A DNA stretch of 64,000 bases, from NCBI GenBank assembly GCA_005406025.1, contig BGZK01001458.1, forward strand, positions 1 through 64,000, given 5' to 3'. The notes below the pieces were generated by a model. It was not told where the DNA came from, ran no database searches, and worked only from the letters and a program-made list of their open reading frames with translations. Shown piece after piece: positions 48,801 through 60,736 of this stretch (position 1 is its first letter; each line of letters opens with the position of its first letter). The position numbers and the translations under genes are program-made. The DNA comes from Eumeta japonica. Its lineage: Eukaryota; Arthropoda; Insecta; Lepidoptera; Psychidae.

Positions 48801-50610
48801 TTAGCTGTTTAATTATTGAGAGCGCCGGCCGTATCTCGCTGAAGCGATATACTGAAATTTACGTCGCGAATTGTCGGCTGTTGCGAGTGCGAAATCTTTC
48901 GTATCGCGTTGATAGCGTACGCAACATTTTGAACTTATTCGTTTTACTAAGTATAGCATTATTTTTAAAGAATGGTTACTCGCTACCGAATTCAAATTTT
49001 TAGTCATGAAAGGGTATACATATAGCTAAAAAAAAATGCTCGATACGATCGAATTTAAAAATGGTGTTTTAGGCGGTACGGTTACGAGTCAATAAAATTT
49101 ATCGAGATAAAAGAAACAGGTATGTATCGAGCTTACACATTTAATATTCTGTATTATAATTTTAGAGCTAAAGTCTTTATTTGAAAAAAAAAGAAAACAT
49201 AAATTGACTATTGGATAGAGATAGTTTATATAAAGCTTTAAATTAGCCGACATCACTGTATCATAAGATCCAGCGGAAAAATGTCTGTATTAATGTTAGG
49301 TAAACGATTCTATAAAATATTGAAAATAAAAAGCAACATCATAAGTTTCCGGTTTCGGTACTGAATTCCTCGCAATATATAATTATAGTCACATTATTTT
49401 CGATAGTTGCGTTTGTAATTCGTAGTAATAATAATAATATTATCCAGTTATCAATAAATACTCTACGCCTTCTCAAACAGCCAAAATTTCATTGAATACA
49501 TTTTTTTCGAACACAGACTGCACTAACGAGCGATACTTAACCGACTCCGAAGTGGAGCGACACAACTCCGTTGTCGTACGGCGACGACCACTCTCGGCCC
49601 AGGCCAATTAATTGGCTTCTGACGACGAACGGCCCGCGCCCGTCGCAGAATCATACGAGAAACAAATCTTTAGATTTCATTGCTACTTTACGAGCCGGTA
49701 CAACGCGAAGGCTCTTTGTGTTACATCGCCACGGATAGGGGAGACAGGTTTAATGTTCCGATGTAAAAACTGAGCAAAGTCGTCGCTTTGTATTTCTATA
49801 TTGTCCCGGGCGTATTGCGAGAGTCGACTTTAGGGCCATTTTTTTTTATTGTGCGACTTTTGACAACTGTCAAACCGGTTCTCGTAGTGAGGTGACCTAA
49901 TTGGTTATTATGAAATGTGCACGACAATCGATATACAGTTCATACATTGTTGAGTCGGATTTAAGGGTTGATAAAGATATTTACCTATTAAGACTTTTGT
50001 AGCCTGAGGGATTAAGAACTTTCGTGTATGCCACATGATCGCAAAATTGTAAAGAGAAAGTATCGCTCTCGTATTTGATTTCAGCACATCGAAAGAAAAC
50101 GTAATTAAATAATTATATTGTACATATATATAGTATTATTTACATTTTTTAACATAAATGAATTTAATTAATCCAAAATAAATAAAAAATATAGTTTGTA
50201 TTTATTTAACGGAAAGTAATATCAATGTTCTCTTCTTTATTCGTTTCTCCCTGTCTATGAGTTTATTCAATTATAAAAGTTACATCTCTATTAGGTGAAA
50301 AAAATGTATCAAAGACAACCTTGTAGTGAGATGTGACATTATATAGTTTAATAAAATATCTAAAAGGTTGCATGCGATATAAAATAATCATGCCTACCAT
50401 CTATTTGTCTTGATGATGTGTCAAATGCCGAAGTCACAAACTTGAAACACAATCACGCGGCCGGCGATATCAAAACGTCTCGTCGCAAAGTTTAATGAAA
50501 CGACAAACACGGCTTTCGCAACGGCAATATTAGTTAAAGCAGATGAATTTTTGGAGTGTCCCTTTAAAGGAGCAAAGAACGGAAAGCTCGCGGGATGACC
50601 TTAACGTCGT
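48801..50610. other. AT-rich noncoding stretch
   Basis: No gene or repeat boundary recognised. GC patch at 49540-49650. Confidence 0.4.
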
Positions 50611-50618
50611 TGAACGGG

Positions 50619-50638
50619 CCCGCCCCGCCCCCGCCCCC
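50619..50638 (-). other. Predicted G-quadruplex motif
   Basis: On the minus strand four G runs (5, 5, 4 and 3 bases) are separated by single C loops, which satisfies the canonical quadruplex pattern with very short loops. It lies isolated in a GC-rich patch of about 80 bp. Confidence 0.7.
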
Positions 50639-50659
50639 GCCGCTGCCGCTGCCCATGTA

Positions 50660-53600
50660 TTGAAAACCTCTCAGCGTTAGAACCGAAAGAAACAGATCCG
50701 ACGACACGTCTCGAGATGCAAAGTTTGAAGTAAATTTGAAAATAATCAAACACCTGAAAGGGGAATTTCAGTTGTCGAAATGACATTTATTTAATAAGAT
50801 GAGTTTTTATAAAACGTATACAGAAACTAAACTATGAAATGCACATAAAAAAATAAAAATCGCATTTTCTATGCTGGATGAAGTCAGAAAATATTTCTTG
50901 TTAAAGCGAACTTCAAATATCTTTACAGACTATAATTTTCGCTGTACTTAAATCATATTATACATATTTCTGTCAAGACGAGGGTCAAACAAGATTTAAA
51001 GCGATGAAAGGCGTTGCTCTTTCATCATATGTAACGTGAGAGATAATTCGTTTCGCGCGATTCTCACAGAATGTAATAATATGAAAACAGGACGAATAAA
51101 TAATTGTGCATCGAATAATTAGGTATTATTTGAAATTTGCTCCTTACAATCGATACTGTAAGCATAATTCTACGAGTTTAAGTAGTAACAAAGATTTATT
51201 ACGAGAAAATGTAAGAAATATTAAATAAATATTTTCTTAAAAGGGGCTGTATCATTATTTTTTATATAAAAAAATAATCTCCTATTATATATTATTCTTT
51301 CACAAGATGAATCCATACCACATATGAATAATTCTTATTCAATATTAAATTTAAAGTAATTCGACCTGTCGTGAAATGTTATCTTTCATGAGGTACAAAT
51401 TTTCCGAGGAACCCCTTAAACCGATTGAACTTGTTAATTATTATGCCTATATTCTGTAAACTTAATTAATTACTAAATTCGTCTAATATAGCGCTTTTGT
51501 ATGTAGCTTAATACAAAGCCTAAACATTAAAATAGGTGTTAGCACAAAGACCTCGTCAATTTCTACAGAGAATAGGTGGGCGTTAACGCGAAGACTTTAT
51601 ACTGCCTACCCGTCTAAATAAGCCCACGGCACAACGACTAATTCAGGTATCTTCTACGTGACGCAATTTCTCTGAATACCAAGGCGACGCCTATTAAGAT
51701 AGTCAAACTTCATCGAAATTCTCTAATATGTAAAATTGTAACGTTCCGTTGTACAAGTACATAACATTTGCGTTGAGATGACGTCTAGAAATTGTTATTA
51801 AATGTTGTCCGTTAACTGTACTACCCAAATATTAATATAAATAAAGCAGAAATAAGTGCAATCTAATCGATATAAACATTATGGAGAAATCATCGCCCCG
51901 AGATGACTTCACAATTTATACAAAATATTCTTCGAAGTAGTAGAGTTGGATGAATTCAAAGTGATAAATTATAACTTTGTCGTGTTGTGTTGATTGCACT
52001 TTAACAAGCGACCTAACATTGTTAATATCATGTCACAAAAAAAAACAATCAAAATTAGCTTTGACCGACACTCCCATGACAGTATAATGGTTGTTCTCTT
52101 AAGAGATCGTCATCAAGAGAGTATGATTATTGTGTCAGTTTTATCATCACAATGCAGACACATCTTCCCACAGTCATTATTCCAGAATAAAGGACTCGAA
52201 TACTAAGTCGCCCACGGCCGTCCAGCGCAGGGCGGGATTGCTAATGGCTGTCGTCAGCGGTTCTCTGGTGACGCCGGGGCTAGCGACTCAACATACTAAC
52301 CGCCGCAGGACGTAGACAGAGTTTCGTGCGTTGTACTGTACCGAGTGGTTTGATCTCAATTAAGTTACAAAGTCGTCGGTCGATATTTACGTGGTCCAGA
52401 GATAAAACCCGGGCCTATTTGTAAAAAAAATGCTTTTATTATTTGACCAGCATAAACACAATTTATTTATTAATGAAAGTTAGACAAACGAGTAAAAAAT
52501 AGTTGTTCACGGTGACACGGTTAAAGTTACCGAAGCGCTGTCTAGATAGCTATCAGTCTAGCCATTCAGGGTAGACTTATAGGTATTGCGACGATATTAC
52601 GAATGCTTATTTAAGCCGCCGATAAGCCAGACTCGACTTAAGTAACGCGCGTCGCGACCTCGCAGTTTACGGACCGTTGAAGCGTACACGTGACGCATAC
52701 CTTAGTCATACATACAATAATTATTATCGTAAAGAAATCAGATCGACGTCTCTCACGTCGACATTGAAAGACATTGGCTCTGCTAAAGGCACACGCAGGC
52801 TGAAGGACTGAAGATGTCTCGCTGCAAGATTGAGAGATCGGTGTAAGCGGCAAGGCTGTACGTGTTACATGTTTGTGAGTGACGTCATGCGTGTCCATGT
52901 TGTCGTGCGTGCCGATAACAAAAGAAACAGATCTGACGTTAAACAATGTGATCGTGTCCAAACTAATGTACATAAGTCACGCCAACATTATTGACATTGT
53001 AACGACCTTTGCTGTCTAACCGGCGCGGTCATGTTTCGAGCCAGACGGGCTCCGCTGGCTTCGATTTATAGTCGGCGCGACGTATTATATAACACATCAG
53101 TAAATTAACTGTTGGCTAAGGTTGTCCAAATTAACTCTCAGGGAGGTTCCTGTGCCCGGATACACAAAGGGGCCTGATCTGTATCGGTGTTCATGACTTC
53201 CTAGTAAGGATCACGCATGTGGCAGTCGCGCACAACCAGCACCACTGTGCGGTTCGATCGCGTCCGCTGAAGCTGTCCAAAGCTTACAAGTGACATGCAC
53301 AGCCAAAAAGCATGTCTTCAATGGGATTTTTAGTGAGTTTCAGCCGCACATTACTCGTTCGCGTGTGTTATGCATTTTTTTACCCCAAAGGAGGAAAATA
53401 AAAAGTTGTCATAAATTGGAAAACTCAACAAATTAAATATCGAAACATCAAAGTATTAGTGTCATCGTTTAAAGAAATAATTGCGATGAATAAATATTTA
53501 CTTTTATTTCTAAAAGAAAAAAACGACAGTCTTAAATTATTCAATACAATTAACGACATTTACAAGAAGAGACACTGAATAAATTTGTTATTTTTGCCAT

Positions 53601-54230
53601 TATTTTTGTATTATAACGAAAGTTTTTCTAACATTATATTGGGAAAATATGGACGAATCTGGGACAATTGGCTACCATGAGCGCTGACGAAATCTTTTGG
53701 AACGATTGCTTGGTATGTAGCTTCCGTGATTTTGAGTTCCGCATTAGTGGTGCTTAAGGCATTCAAAATTTCAATCCACAATGTGATCGATATGTGTCGC
53801 TATACATATAGGACAATAATTTTTAGGAGGAAACGTTTTACTCATATAAGCAGGTACCGTCACGGTTTATGAATACTGACGTTGAATGCGCAGCAGTCGT
53901 TCTGTTTTTGCGTGTTTTGGCGGCTGCGAGTAGGGTCCGACGGGAAAATTGGCTGGCGTCACTGCGTTATTGGTTGATAGATTGCGTTCTGTCCCCACGC
54001 TGTGTTCAGGAAAAGGTACGCATGCGCAAATCAACCCCACTACTTTCACCGAGCGCTCATGAGCCGTGACGGCACTTGTACAAAATATAGATAATCATCA
54101 TCATGGCCTGTAGATACGGTTTCATAAAGGGAACTTCTGAATGATTTCTTAAATTAACAAGCAGCATAGCTACGTCTCTGATTGAAATACAACTCGCTTA
54201 TTATAATCTTTTTGGGATTGCAAACGGAAC
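50660..54230. other. Noncoding stretch
   Basis: GC-richer patches occur at 52210-52320, 52620-52900 and 53020-53060. The 53150-53290 patch contains a B-box-like gcggttcgatcgc but no full tRNA or SINE head that I can draw. No coding gene. Confidence 0.4.
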
Positions 54231-54440
54231 GGATATTGCGATCAGGATCGAAAACACAATAAGGAGAGAACTGAGTTTCGAAATTGAAAACAGAACAGTA
54301 ATTTAAACCGATAGCGGTTTAAATTACTGTTCTGTTTTCCAGAAGCGATACCAGAGCCGAGAGCGAGACGAAATAAGATGAAGGAGTCCATCCCATTTCC
54401 GCACGAGTTAAGATGCGAGCAAAAACAATTCCAATCTTTA
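54231..54440 (-). repeat. Degenerate hexamer-like repeat containing a 25-bp-arm hairpin
   Basis: Words such as aggatcgaaaac, gatattgcgatc, accagagccgagagcgag and gaaattgaaaac match the reverse strand of the GATTCC/GATCTC family. A perfect hairpin sits inside it. Confidence 0.4.
54286..54339. repeat. Perfect hairpin, 25-bp arms, 4-base loop (ATAG)
   Basis: The arms 54286-54310 and 54315-54339 are exact reverse complements (gaaaacagaacagtaattta then aaccg). It is the longest of the 4-base-loop palindromes. Confidence 0.93.
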
Positions 54441-54854
54441 CAAGAGAAACATTTTTTTTTTTTACATAGAATATAAAAAAATGCTTCCAAATGAGCTGCA
54501 TATACTACAATCACCGCTTCAAATTTAGCGATATGGCATTCTCGAGACATTATTACGATTGCAGTGCTGAGAACTGGTCGTCTTGTCTTGATCGTACAGG
54601 ACCCTTTGCGATGTGTCGATGCTTTTTGAATTTTAAAAAGATTAACACATGGGCGACATCGGTACTGGGCCACGCAGAACATTTTGTGAAAATCAGTTTT
54701 TAACACACAAATACGGACTGCTTTTATAAAGTTATAAAATTTGATTATTTAATACAAAAATGTTGATATTCTAAATTAAAATTATTCCATATATTTATTT
54801 TATGAACCAAATTTAAATGTTCTCTTGTCTTGATATACTTATTATTCTTGACAG

Positions 54855-55092
54855 GTTTTTACGCTTACGAGAACAAAAAATCATCAAGGCCGAATGGTAT
54901 GTTATTAAATGTAACTCTTTAATATTAGGAGCCGCAAGCGATCGAACACCGGCCTCCACTTCATACGACAATGCGACCACCCCGCACTCGATACTCAAGA
55001 CGAGGGACGTTCTGGACAGTACGCCAAAGTACAGTACGCCAAAGCACAGTACGCCAAAGTACAGTATGCCAAAGCACAGTATGCCAAATTAA
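54855..55092 (+). CDS. Unrecognised exon-like ORF ending in S-T-P-K repeats
   Basis: A pyrimidine-rich tract and ttcttgacag precede an open frame that begins FLRLREQKIIKAEWYVIK. It continues RTPASTSYDNATTPHSILKT and ends in five 5-residue units (STPKY/STPKH/SMPKH type) before TAA at 55090. The composition looks protein-like (TPHSILKT resembles Ser/Pro-rich regions of nuclear proteins) but I cannot name a family. A mariner fragment starts directly after, so this could be a truncated exon or captured sequence. Confidence 0.25.
55016..55090. repeat. 15-bp tandem repeat x5
   Basis: The unit acagtacgccaaagt occurs five times in exact 15-base register. Units differ only at the seventh base (C/T), the last base (T/C) and the final unit's penultimate bases. 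The period is a multiple of three, so it encodes a regular five-residue repeat in one frame. Confidence 0.92.
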
Positions 55093-55094
55093 TA

Positions 55095-55325
55095 AAGTCA
55101 CTCTCCTTACAACTCCGATTTGGCAACGAGTGACTTTTTTTCTTCCTCAAAATAAAACATCAATTAAAGGAAAACAGTTTTCAACATTGGAAGAGGCACT
55201 GGTTAACATTTGAGAAGGTCGAAGAGGCGTCTAATGCGGACTGTAAAATGTATTCTGAAAACTATTTTTGACTTAAAAAACTTTGTTTCTACGACCATGG
55301 AGAGTTTCTAGAAAAAATGTAATAA
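55095..55325 (+). pseudogene. Mariner transposase C-terminal fragment (third group)
   Basis: SPYNSDLATSDFF (from about 55102) is the third catalytic aspartate motif (usually SPDLAPSDFF). After a frameshift come SIKGKQFSTLEEAL, then KMYSENYF, KLCFYD and HGEFLEK, matching the C-terminus of another insect mariner group. No N-terminal domain or terminal repeat is seen upstream, where a 15-bp tandem repeat begins instead. Confidence 0.75.
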
Positions 55326-58300
55326 AAAAATAATAACGTATAGTATATTTTTTGTAGCGTCGAGAAACTTTCAGAGTTTCCCACGTATTCGTTATAAATT
55401 TGTTACGAGAAAAAAAAGTTCTTTAGGGTACTTGAGACGAAAAGAGGACACAATTTAGGATTCCTATCGTAATATGACATAATGTGATATTTGAACACCC
55501 TTCTTTACATTAAAGAACTGGTGACATCAATATACATTTAATAGCTGTTAAAAATGTGTATACCTACTTATTCTAAATACATTAGAAATTAAACCTCCGT
55601 TTAATGTTCCTAATAGATATTGATCGACCCAATAGTAAGTATTTCAGCTCAGAATCAATTTACTTATTACAATTCCTATGGTGAACAGACGGTCGTTGTC
55701 AGTGGTGGCGCAGAGAAATGGAGTAATTACCATCCGTGGTAATAACACAGATTGGCGGTTTTGAACTAAATTCAATTCGTGATAGATTTTCTTTTACAAT
55801 TTCTCGATATCGCGACACAGTCAACGAGACAGGCACTTTACATGCGTACATTGGTAATAATAAATGTATTCATTACAACTAAAAGGTACAAAATACGATA
55901 GAAATTTTGGTCGATATGAGCAGTCGTGTTTGTTTTTAATGACAAACACGGTCGATTACTGAGCCGATGTTTAAGCTAAAGGACAACTGACGATAGTTCT
56001 AGGTCAGTCGTCTGACTAATATCTAGTTATCGTAATGATTCATAGAAATACCAATAATCGTACGAATAAAAAAGGTGGCTTAGAATATGTAACTACTTTC
56101 GAAATGCAGTTGAAATTATTGGTAGTTACGAACACTTAATATTTGCATTTAGCTACTTTACATTTAGCTTAAAGCCATGCTTCAAGTAAACTTTATGAAA
56201 CTCGTAGAACCTATCAGGTTATAATTTTTGTTTGAGAAACAAACAAATAAAAATGCAAATTAACGCTTAGCGGCGATTCACGACAATCGAGAAAACGTTA
56301 GGTTATGCCGCTTTTACCAAATTATTAGTATTTTGTATGTATTTCGTAGTATATTGAAAATCGAGATAACATGTCACGTCTAAAACATTTAAATGATCCT
56401 ATTTTAGTTTGTCACGATAAATACGACTAGCGCTAGTGGGTAACTACGCCTCGTAACGATTAGTTACGTGTTTGTGTTACAATGTTTATCTGTGTAATAA
56501 TACAAGAATAAAATAATGCAAGAATTAATGCCGCAACCTACACCAATCAATGCCGCAAAATCGATGTAATCACTGTTTGTATGTAAAGTTGGATTTGGAT
56601 TGGATTCAGTATATTATCATGTTATTTTTCATATTCAAAAATCTCTACTATTTATTAAAAACAGTGAATTATTATTAAAAAAATATTTATTATACATGAC
56701 AAATTGGTACAAATATCGATGCAAGAGAATTTGATACAAATATTGAAGGTGGCGCGGTGGCGCTGGGACGGTGCCAAAAATTCAATTCTACTTGTATGGA
56801 ATGGAGCCCCATAACTCGATGGTGTTCAAACAGTTGTTTTGCATGCACAAATATTTAATACTGTATGCAGCCTTCGTTGTTGCACTTTGTCATTTATTTA
56901 TGTGGTTTGAAATTGGATAAATTTATAGTATAGTCTCGAGTCCTTAAATTGAACCTCTCTTGAAAGGTTCTTTTAAACGTCATTGACGTTAACGTACTTA
57001 TATATCTTAAAATATTACGAATCTAAATTCTAAGAAACGAGTAGTCGATAACATATAAAATATCTCATTCCCATATTTCTGTAATTCTTATCGCTTCGTC
57101 TTTTGGATGACGATACTATCGAAGTACCGTCGAAAGATGATATTGGAGCACTGCTGTTAAGATCTAATTTTGGCTGAGTAAAGTTTAATTCGTAGTTTTG
57201 TGCACATTACCTACCGTCTTAAAATTCTCACACAATTGAAACGCTAGGAATTGGCAATAATTTGTCCCAATCTAAATGAATGGGTGAATTTTAAACATTA
57301 CAGAATTTAAATGATCATGGTTTTCAAACTATGTAAGTGATATAATATATAAGTAAATTTGTAGATTACCACTTATGCCATCATTTCCATAAAACAAACT
57401 TTTAAAATCTGCTAAACAGCCTGTTCTATGTTTGACCACTGTACAATCGTTTAGTAATGCGTAGTATTTCAAAACTTAACACGCTTTCTGAAACGAGTTT
57501 TTGGTAAACTTGCTTTAAAATCTTACTCAAGTACGTATCAAATACGTATTCAAGTTAGACACAAAGATTTCAAATACTATAATAACAGTTTCATTGCTTA
57601 TTTTGTTCATGTGCGTGAAATTATACTCACAAACTCGAACAAAAAGTCGTTGTTAAAGGTTAAACAAGTAGAGCGAAGTAAATTGATGTTAAAGGCTGTA
57701 ACAACGAGCACTCTCACTGAATCTGCTAAAGTTAATATTTATATTCAGGCAACAATATGGCGGCTAACTTCCGCCACATTTGTTTTTTTTTTTGTCGCCA
57801 TCTGAATTCAACGTTCGGAATGGGTACGTGAATCTAACCTTGTTTGATTTCGTTAATATCAATTTATTCGTTTAAGCAGTAAGGTGAAATTAATGAACAT
57901 CCATTTCATTTGCCCATGCACGTAATGTATGTTGAACGATACAACCCTATATAATAGCGTATTGGCACGTGACCGTTTTAATAGCTAACTTTTGGTTTAT
58001 TTGGTTCACTTGGTTCATTGTTGCAGTTTCACGACGTTCATAGTATAAGGAAAGATTAAAATTATAACAATAGTTAAGCGCAATACTTTTTTGATGCATC
58101 TCGAAATTAAAAAAATAACAATTTTTCAATTTGTGTTTAAATAAGGGCGTCGCATCCGCACCTCGCATCATATAAAGTTAAGCGGATGTAACTGTAGAGA
58201 GGTGTAACAGTAAAATATGATACTATAAAAAAAAACATTCAGAAATAAGAATGTGCAGTACGCAGATGTGTCGTTATTAGCTATGGCGGGTTTTGAAATC

Positions 58301-58859
58301 GCTCAATCCGACTCTCGTGTGCTCGGCGAACGTCTGCCTCGAAATGCTCGACGCGAAACGTTTGAGGATTAATTAAAAGCGAATTTTAGCGCAACTCGTG
58401 ACAAGCTTTTAATAACAGTTAATCATCTCCGATACAAAGCGTAATTTGCATTTGACCCCTTTCAGATTTTTAATTGTGTTTCGCTTAAATATGAAAATAT
58501 TTAACCTTTATTAAATTTCCGTCATACCTAGATTAAAATAATATCTAAACTTAACCCGCTTCAATATAACCAAGAGACATATAAGTAGATATCATAATTA
58601 TTAATGTAACAACTAATAAATTCTATGGGTGTCTATGCATTTGGAAGCGTTTTTATACCAAAAAAAAAAAGACATGCATATAATTTTAAAGTCGCTTCCG
58701 AAATAAGCTCTTCAGTTTTTAGGCTTATTGGAAAGAAAATTCATTGCATAATTTTAAACTTATAAGTAAAAATGTATAGCTCTATGATAGATAAAAAAAA
58801 AAACTCAAAACGGTTAAAGATTCTGCAAATGCCAGTTGAATTAAATTAAATGCGGCGTC
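55326..58859. other. AT-rich noncoding stretch
   Basis: No gene, RNA or repeat that I can support. An E-box lies at 57966. Confidence 0.4.
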
Positions 58860-59035
58860 CGCCCCGAGTTTCATTTCTCGTCGCCGATCTTCCCGTGGTC
58901 GCGCTGTCGCCACTGCCGTGTTACGCGTGAGTGTGAGGACATTTTATTGGTACATGCTAAAGTTCGGATCGAACCCCGGCCACCGGTCGGTGAGACGGGC
59001 GCGGGATCAATGAACCATCAGCGCCGCACGGCTGT
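58860..59035 (-). repeat. tRNA-headed SINE (minus strand)
   Basis: Read on the minus strand from about 59035: a gcggcgctgatggttcattg A-box region, then ggggttcgatccg, a perfect RNA polymerase III B-box. The tail passes through 'tgtcctcacactcacgcg' and ends near gggcggacgcc. It is a different family from the 12.4-kb SINE. Confidence 0.65.
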
Positions 59036-60591
59036 TCATATTCGATTTGAATAAAACGGCGCTTGATTTTCATATCCATTCGTTTAAGGATTTGAATTAT
59101 ATTTCCTTCATTTTAAAACATATTTTTCTGTCATATGTCAAAAACCGTGTTAATTCTTGATAAAGGCGCTAAAAATATGAGCGTTAGCTCATTCGATTCG
59201 GAATGACCTCTATCTAGATAAAAAGTGTTTTTTATGATTTTACTGTACATACAAATTCGCAAAAGTTATAGAAAAATTAAACAAAAAAAAAAGTATTTAG
59301 TTTTTCGCTAATATCTCAAAAATTATTAGCATTTAAGAAATTTAAAAAAAGATCCTTAAAGAGGAAGGAATTTTCAATTAACTCTGAAAATAGGGCTTCG
59401 CGAGGCAGTTTCGACAGAAAAAAAAATTAAACTTAATTTTTCTAAAAGTTACACAATTGTTGTTAATTAACTAATTTCTATTGGACTTCCGTTCTCATAA
59501 AAGGTCACATAAAATATTTAAATAAGTGACCTATAAATTCTTACTTCATGGAACCCTTCTTGAATGTATACTTAATAAGATAACTTGATAAAAGTTTATA
59601 GTTTTTATTTTGTTTATAACAAATATTTAAAGATGAACAATAACGGTTTCTTTACCGTTTTTATTTATTTCTATATTTAGTTATCATTCATTGTTATTTT
59701 TTGAGATTCAAAATTGATTAAAATCGAGGATAATTCCGATTGAATAGTATACTTTAGTAAAAGTTATATGTATCATGTTTTTTAATTAATGTTCAAACAA
59801 CCATAGACAATACAGATTATTATCAACTTTTGGAATAAAGTTTTTAAGCTTTCAACACGCTCTCTTCGCGCATACGCTTCCAAGATAAAAGTATGACTTT
59901 ATGATTATATGTATATTGAGAAGTGAGAATGTGAAAGAAAACGTTATTTTGATATATATGTTATATTTTTAATAAGAAAAACATGGAAAGTACAAAACAT
60001 AGCAAAACTCACAGTACAAGCAAAGAAAGGTGCTTTTGCTGTGAGGTTTTACTTCTTGCCAAACCAATAATTCTAAAATTCGTTAATGTACAGTAAGATC
60101 ATTATTTTATTTTGCGATTACAATTTGACATTTATAATTGAAGTATGGAACGTGACGTAGATCAGTATAAGGTAAAACATATTTCAAGTTCCTGTTATGA
60201 AAATTTAAGATTGACAAAAAAAACCTTTAATTAAAAAAAATTAAGTTTTTTTTGAAAAAAGATGAAACAGGTTTGGGCATTTTCAAAGCTTTATCTCTTC
60301 AATATTAGTATCGAAAATGGGCAAAGATCGTTGAGATTTTTAAGGGACAAAATCAACATACATAAATTAGTTTGCACGGAACCATCAAGTTGCGAGTCCT
60401 GTTCACACTTGTACAGTATTTTTTTTTTATAAGTCGTTCACTCTTGTAATCTACTGATTTATTTCACTTCTTGTACATTATACAACTTATCACGATTGTA
60501 CACCAAATGATAAATCTAAATATAGACTGCAAAAACAGATAATTCGCAAGAAAACGGTATTGACTCAGCAGTAAACAGCGTTGCTTTAAAC
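59036..60591. other. AT-rich noncoding stretch
   Basis: Poly-A/T runs only; a word cccttcttgaatgta at about 59550 is shared with 29293. No gene. Confidence 0.4.
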
Positions 60592-60736
60592 CAGTGGCGT
60601 ATTCATATTTTTTATGAGTGTAGGCCACTTTATTTCCGCCGCCCTGTGTACCTTCTAAATTAATAATTTTCTGAAATCTGCCGCCCCTAGGCCGCGGCCT
60701 ACACGGCCTATTGACAAATCCAGAACTGCTTTAAAC
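60584..60736. mobile_element. hAT-type MITE with perfect 8-bp target duplication
   Basis: The target duplication CTTTAAAC is perfect at 60584-60591 and 60729-60736, flanking a 137-bp insertion (60592-60728). It starts cagtggcgtattc and ends with the inverse of cagttctggattt. The interior carries ccgccgcc and gccgcggcctacacggcc palindromic words. Size, 8-bp duplication and CAG..CTG ends all fit a hAT MITE. Confidence 0.82.

Noticed and set aside
54242..54706. 154-codon minus-strand ORF, with a 70-codon plus ORF over part of it
   Set aside because: It crosses a perfect hairpin and the hexamer-like repeat and has Cys/Phe runs from AT-rich sequence. No domain.
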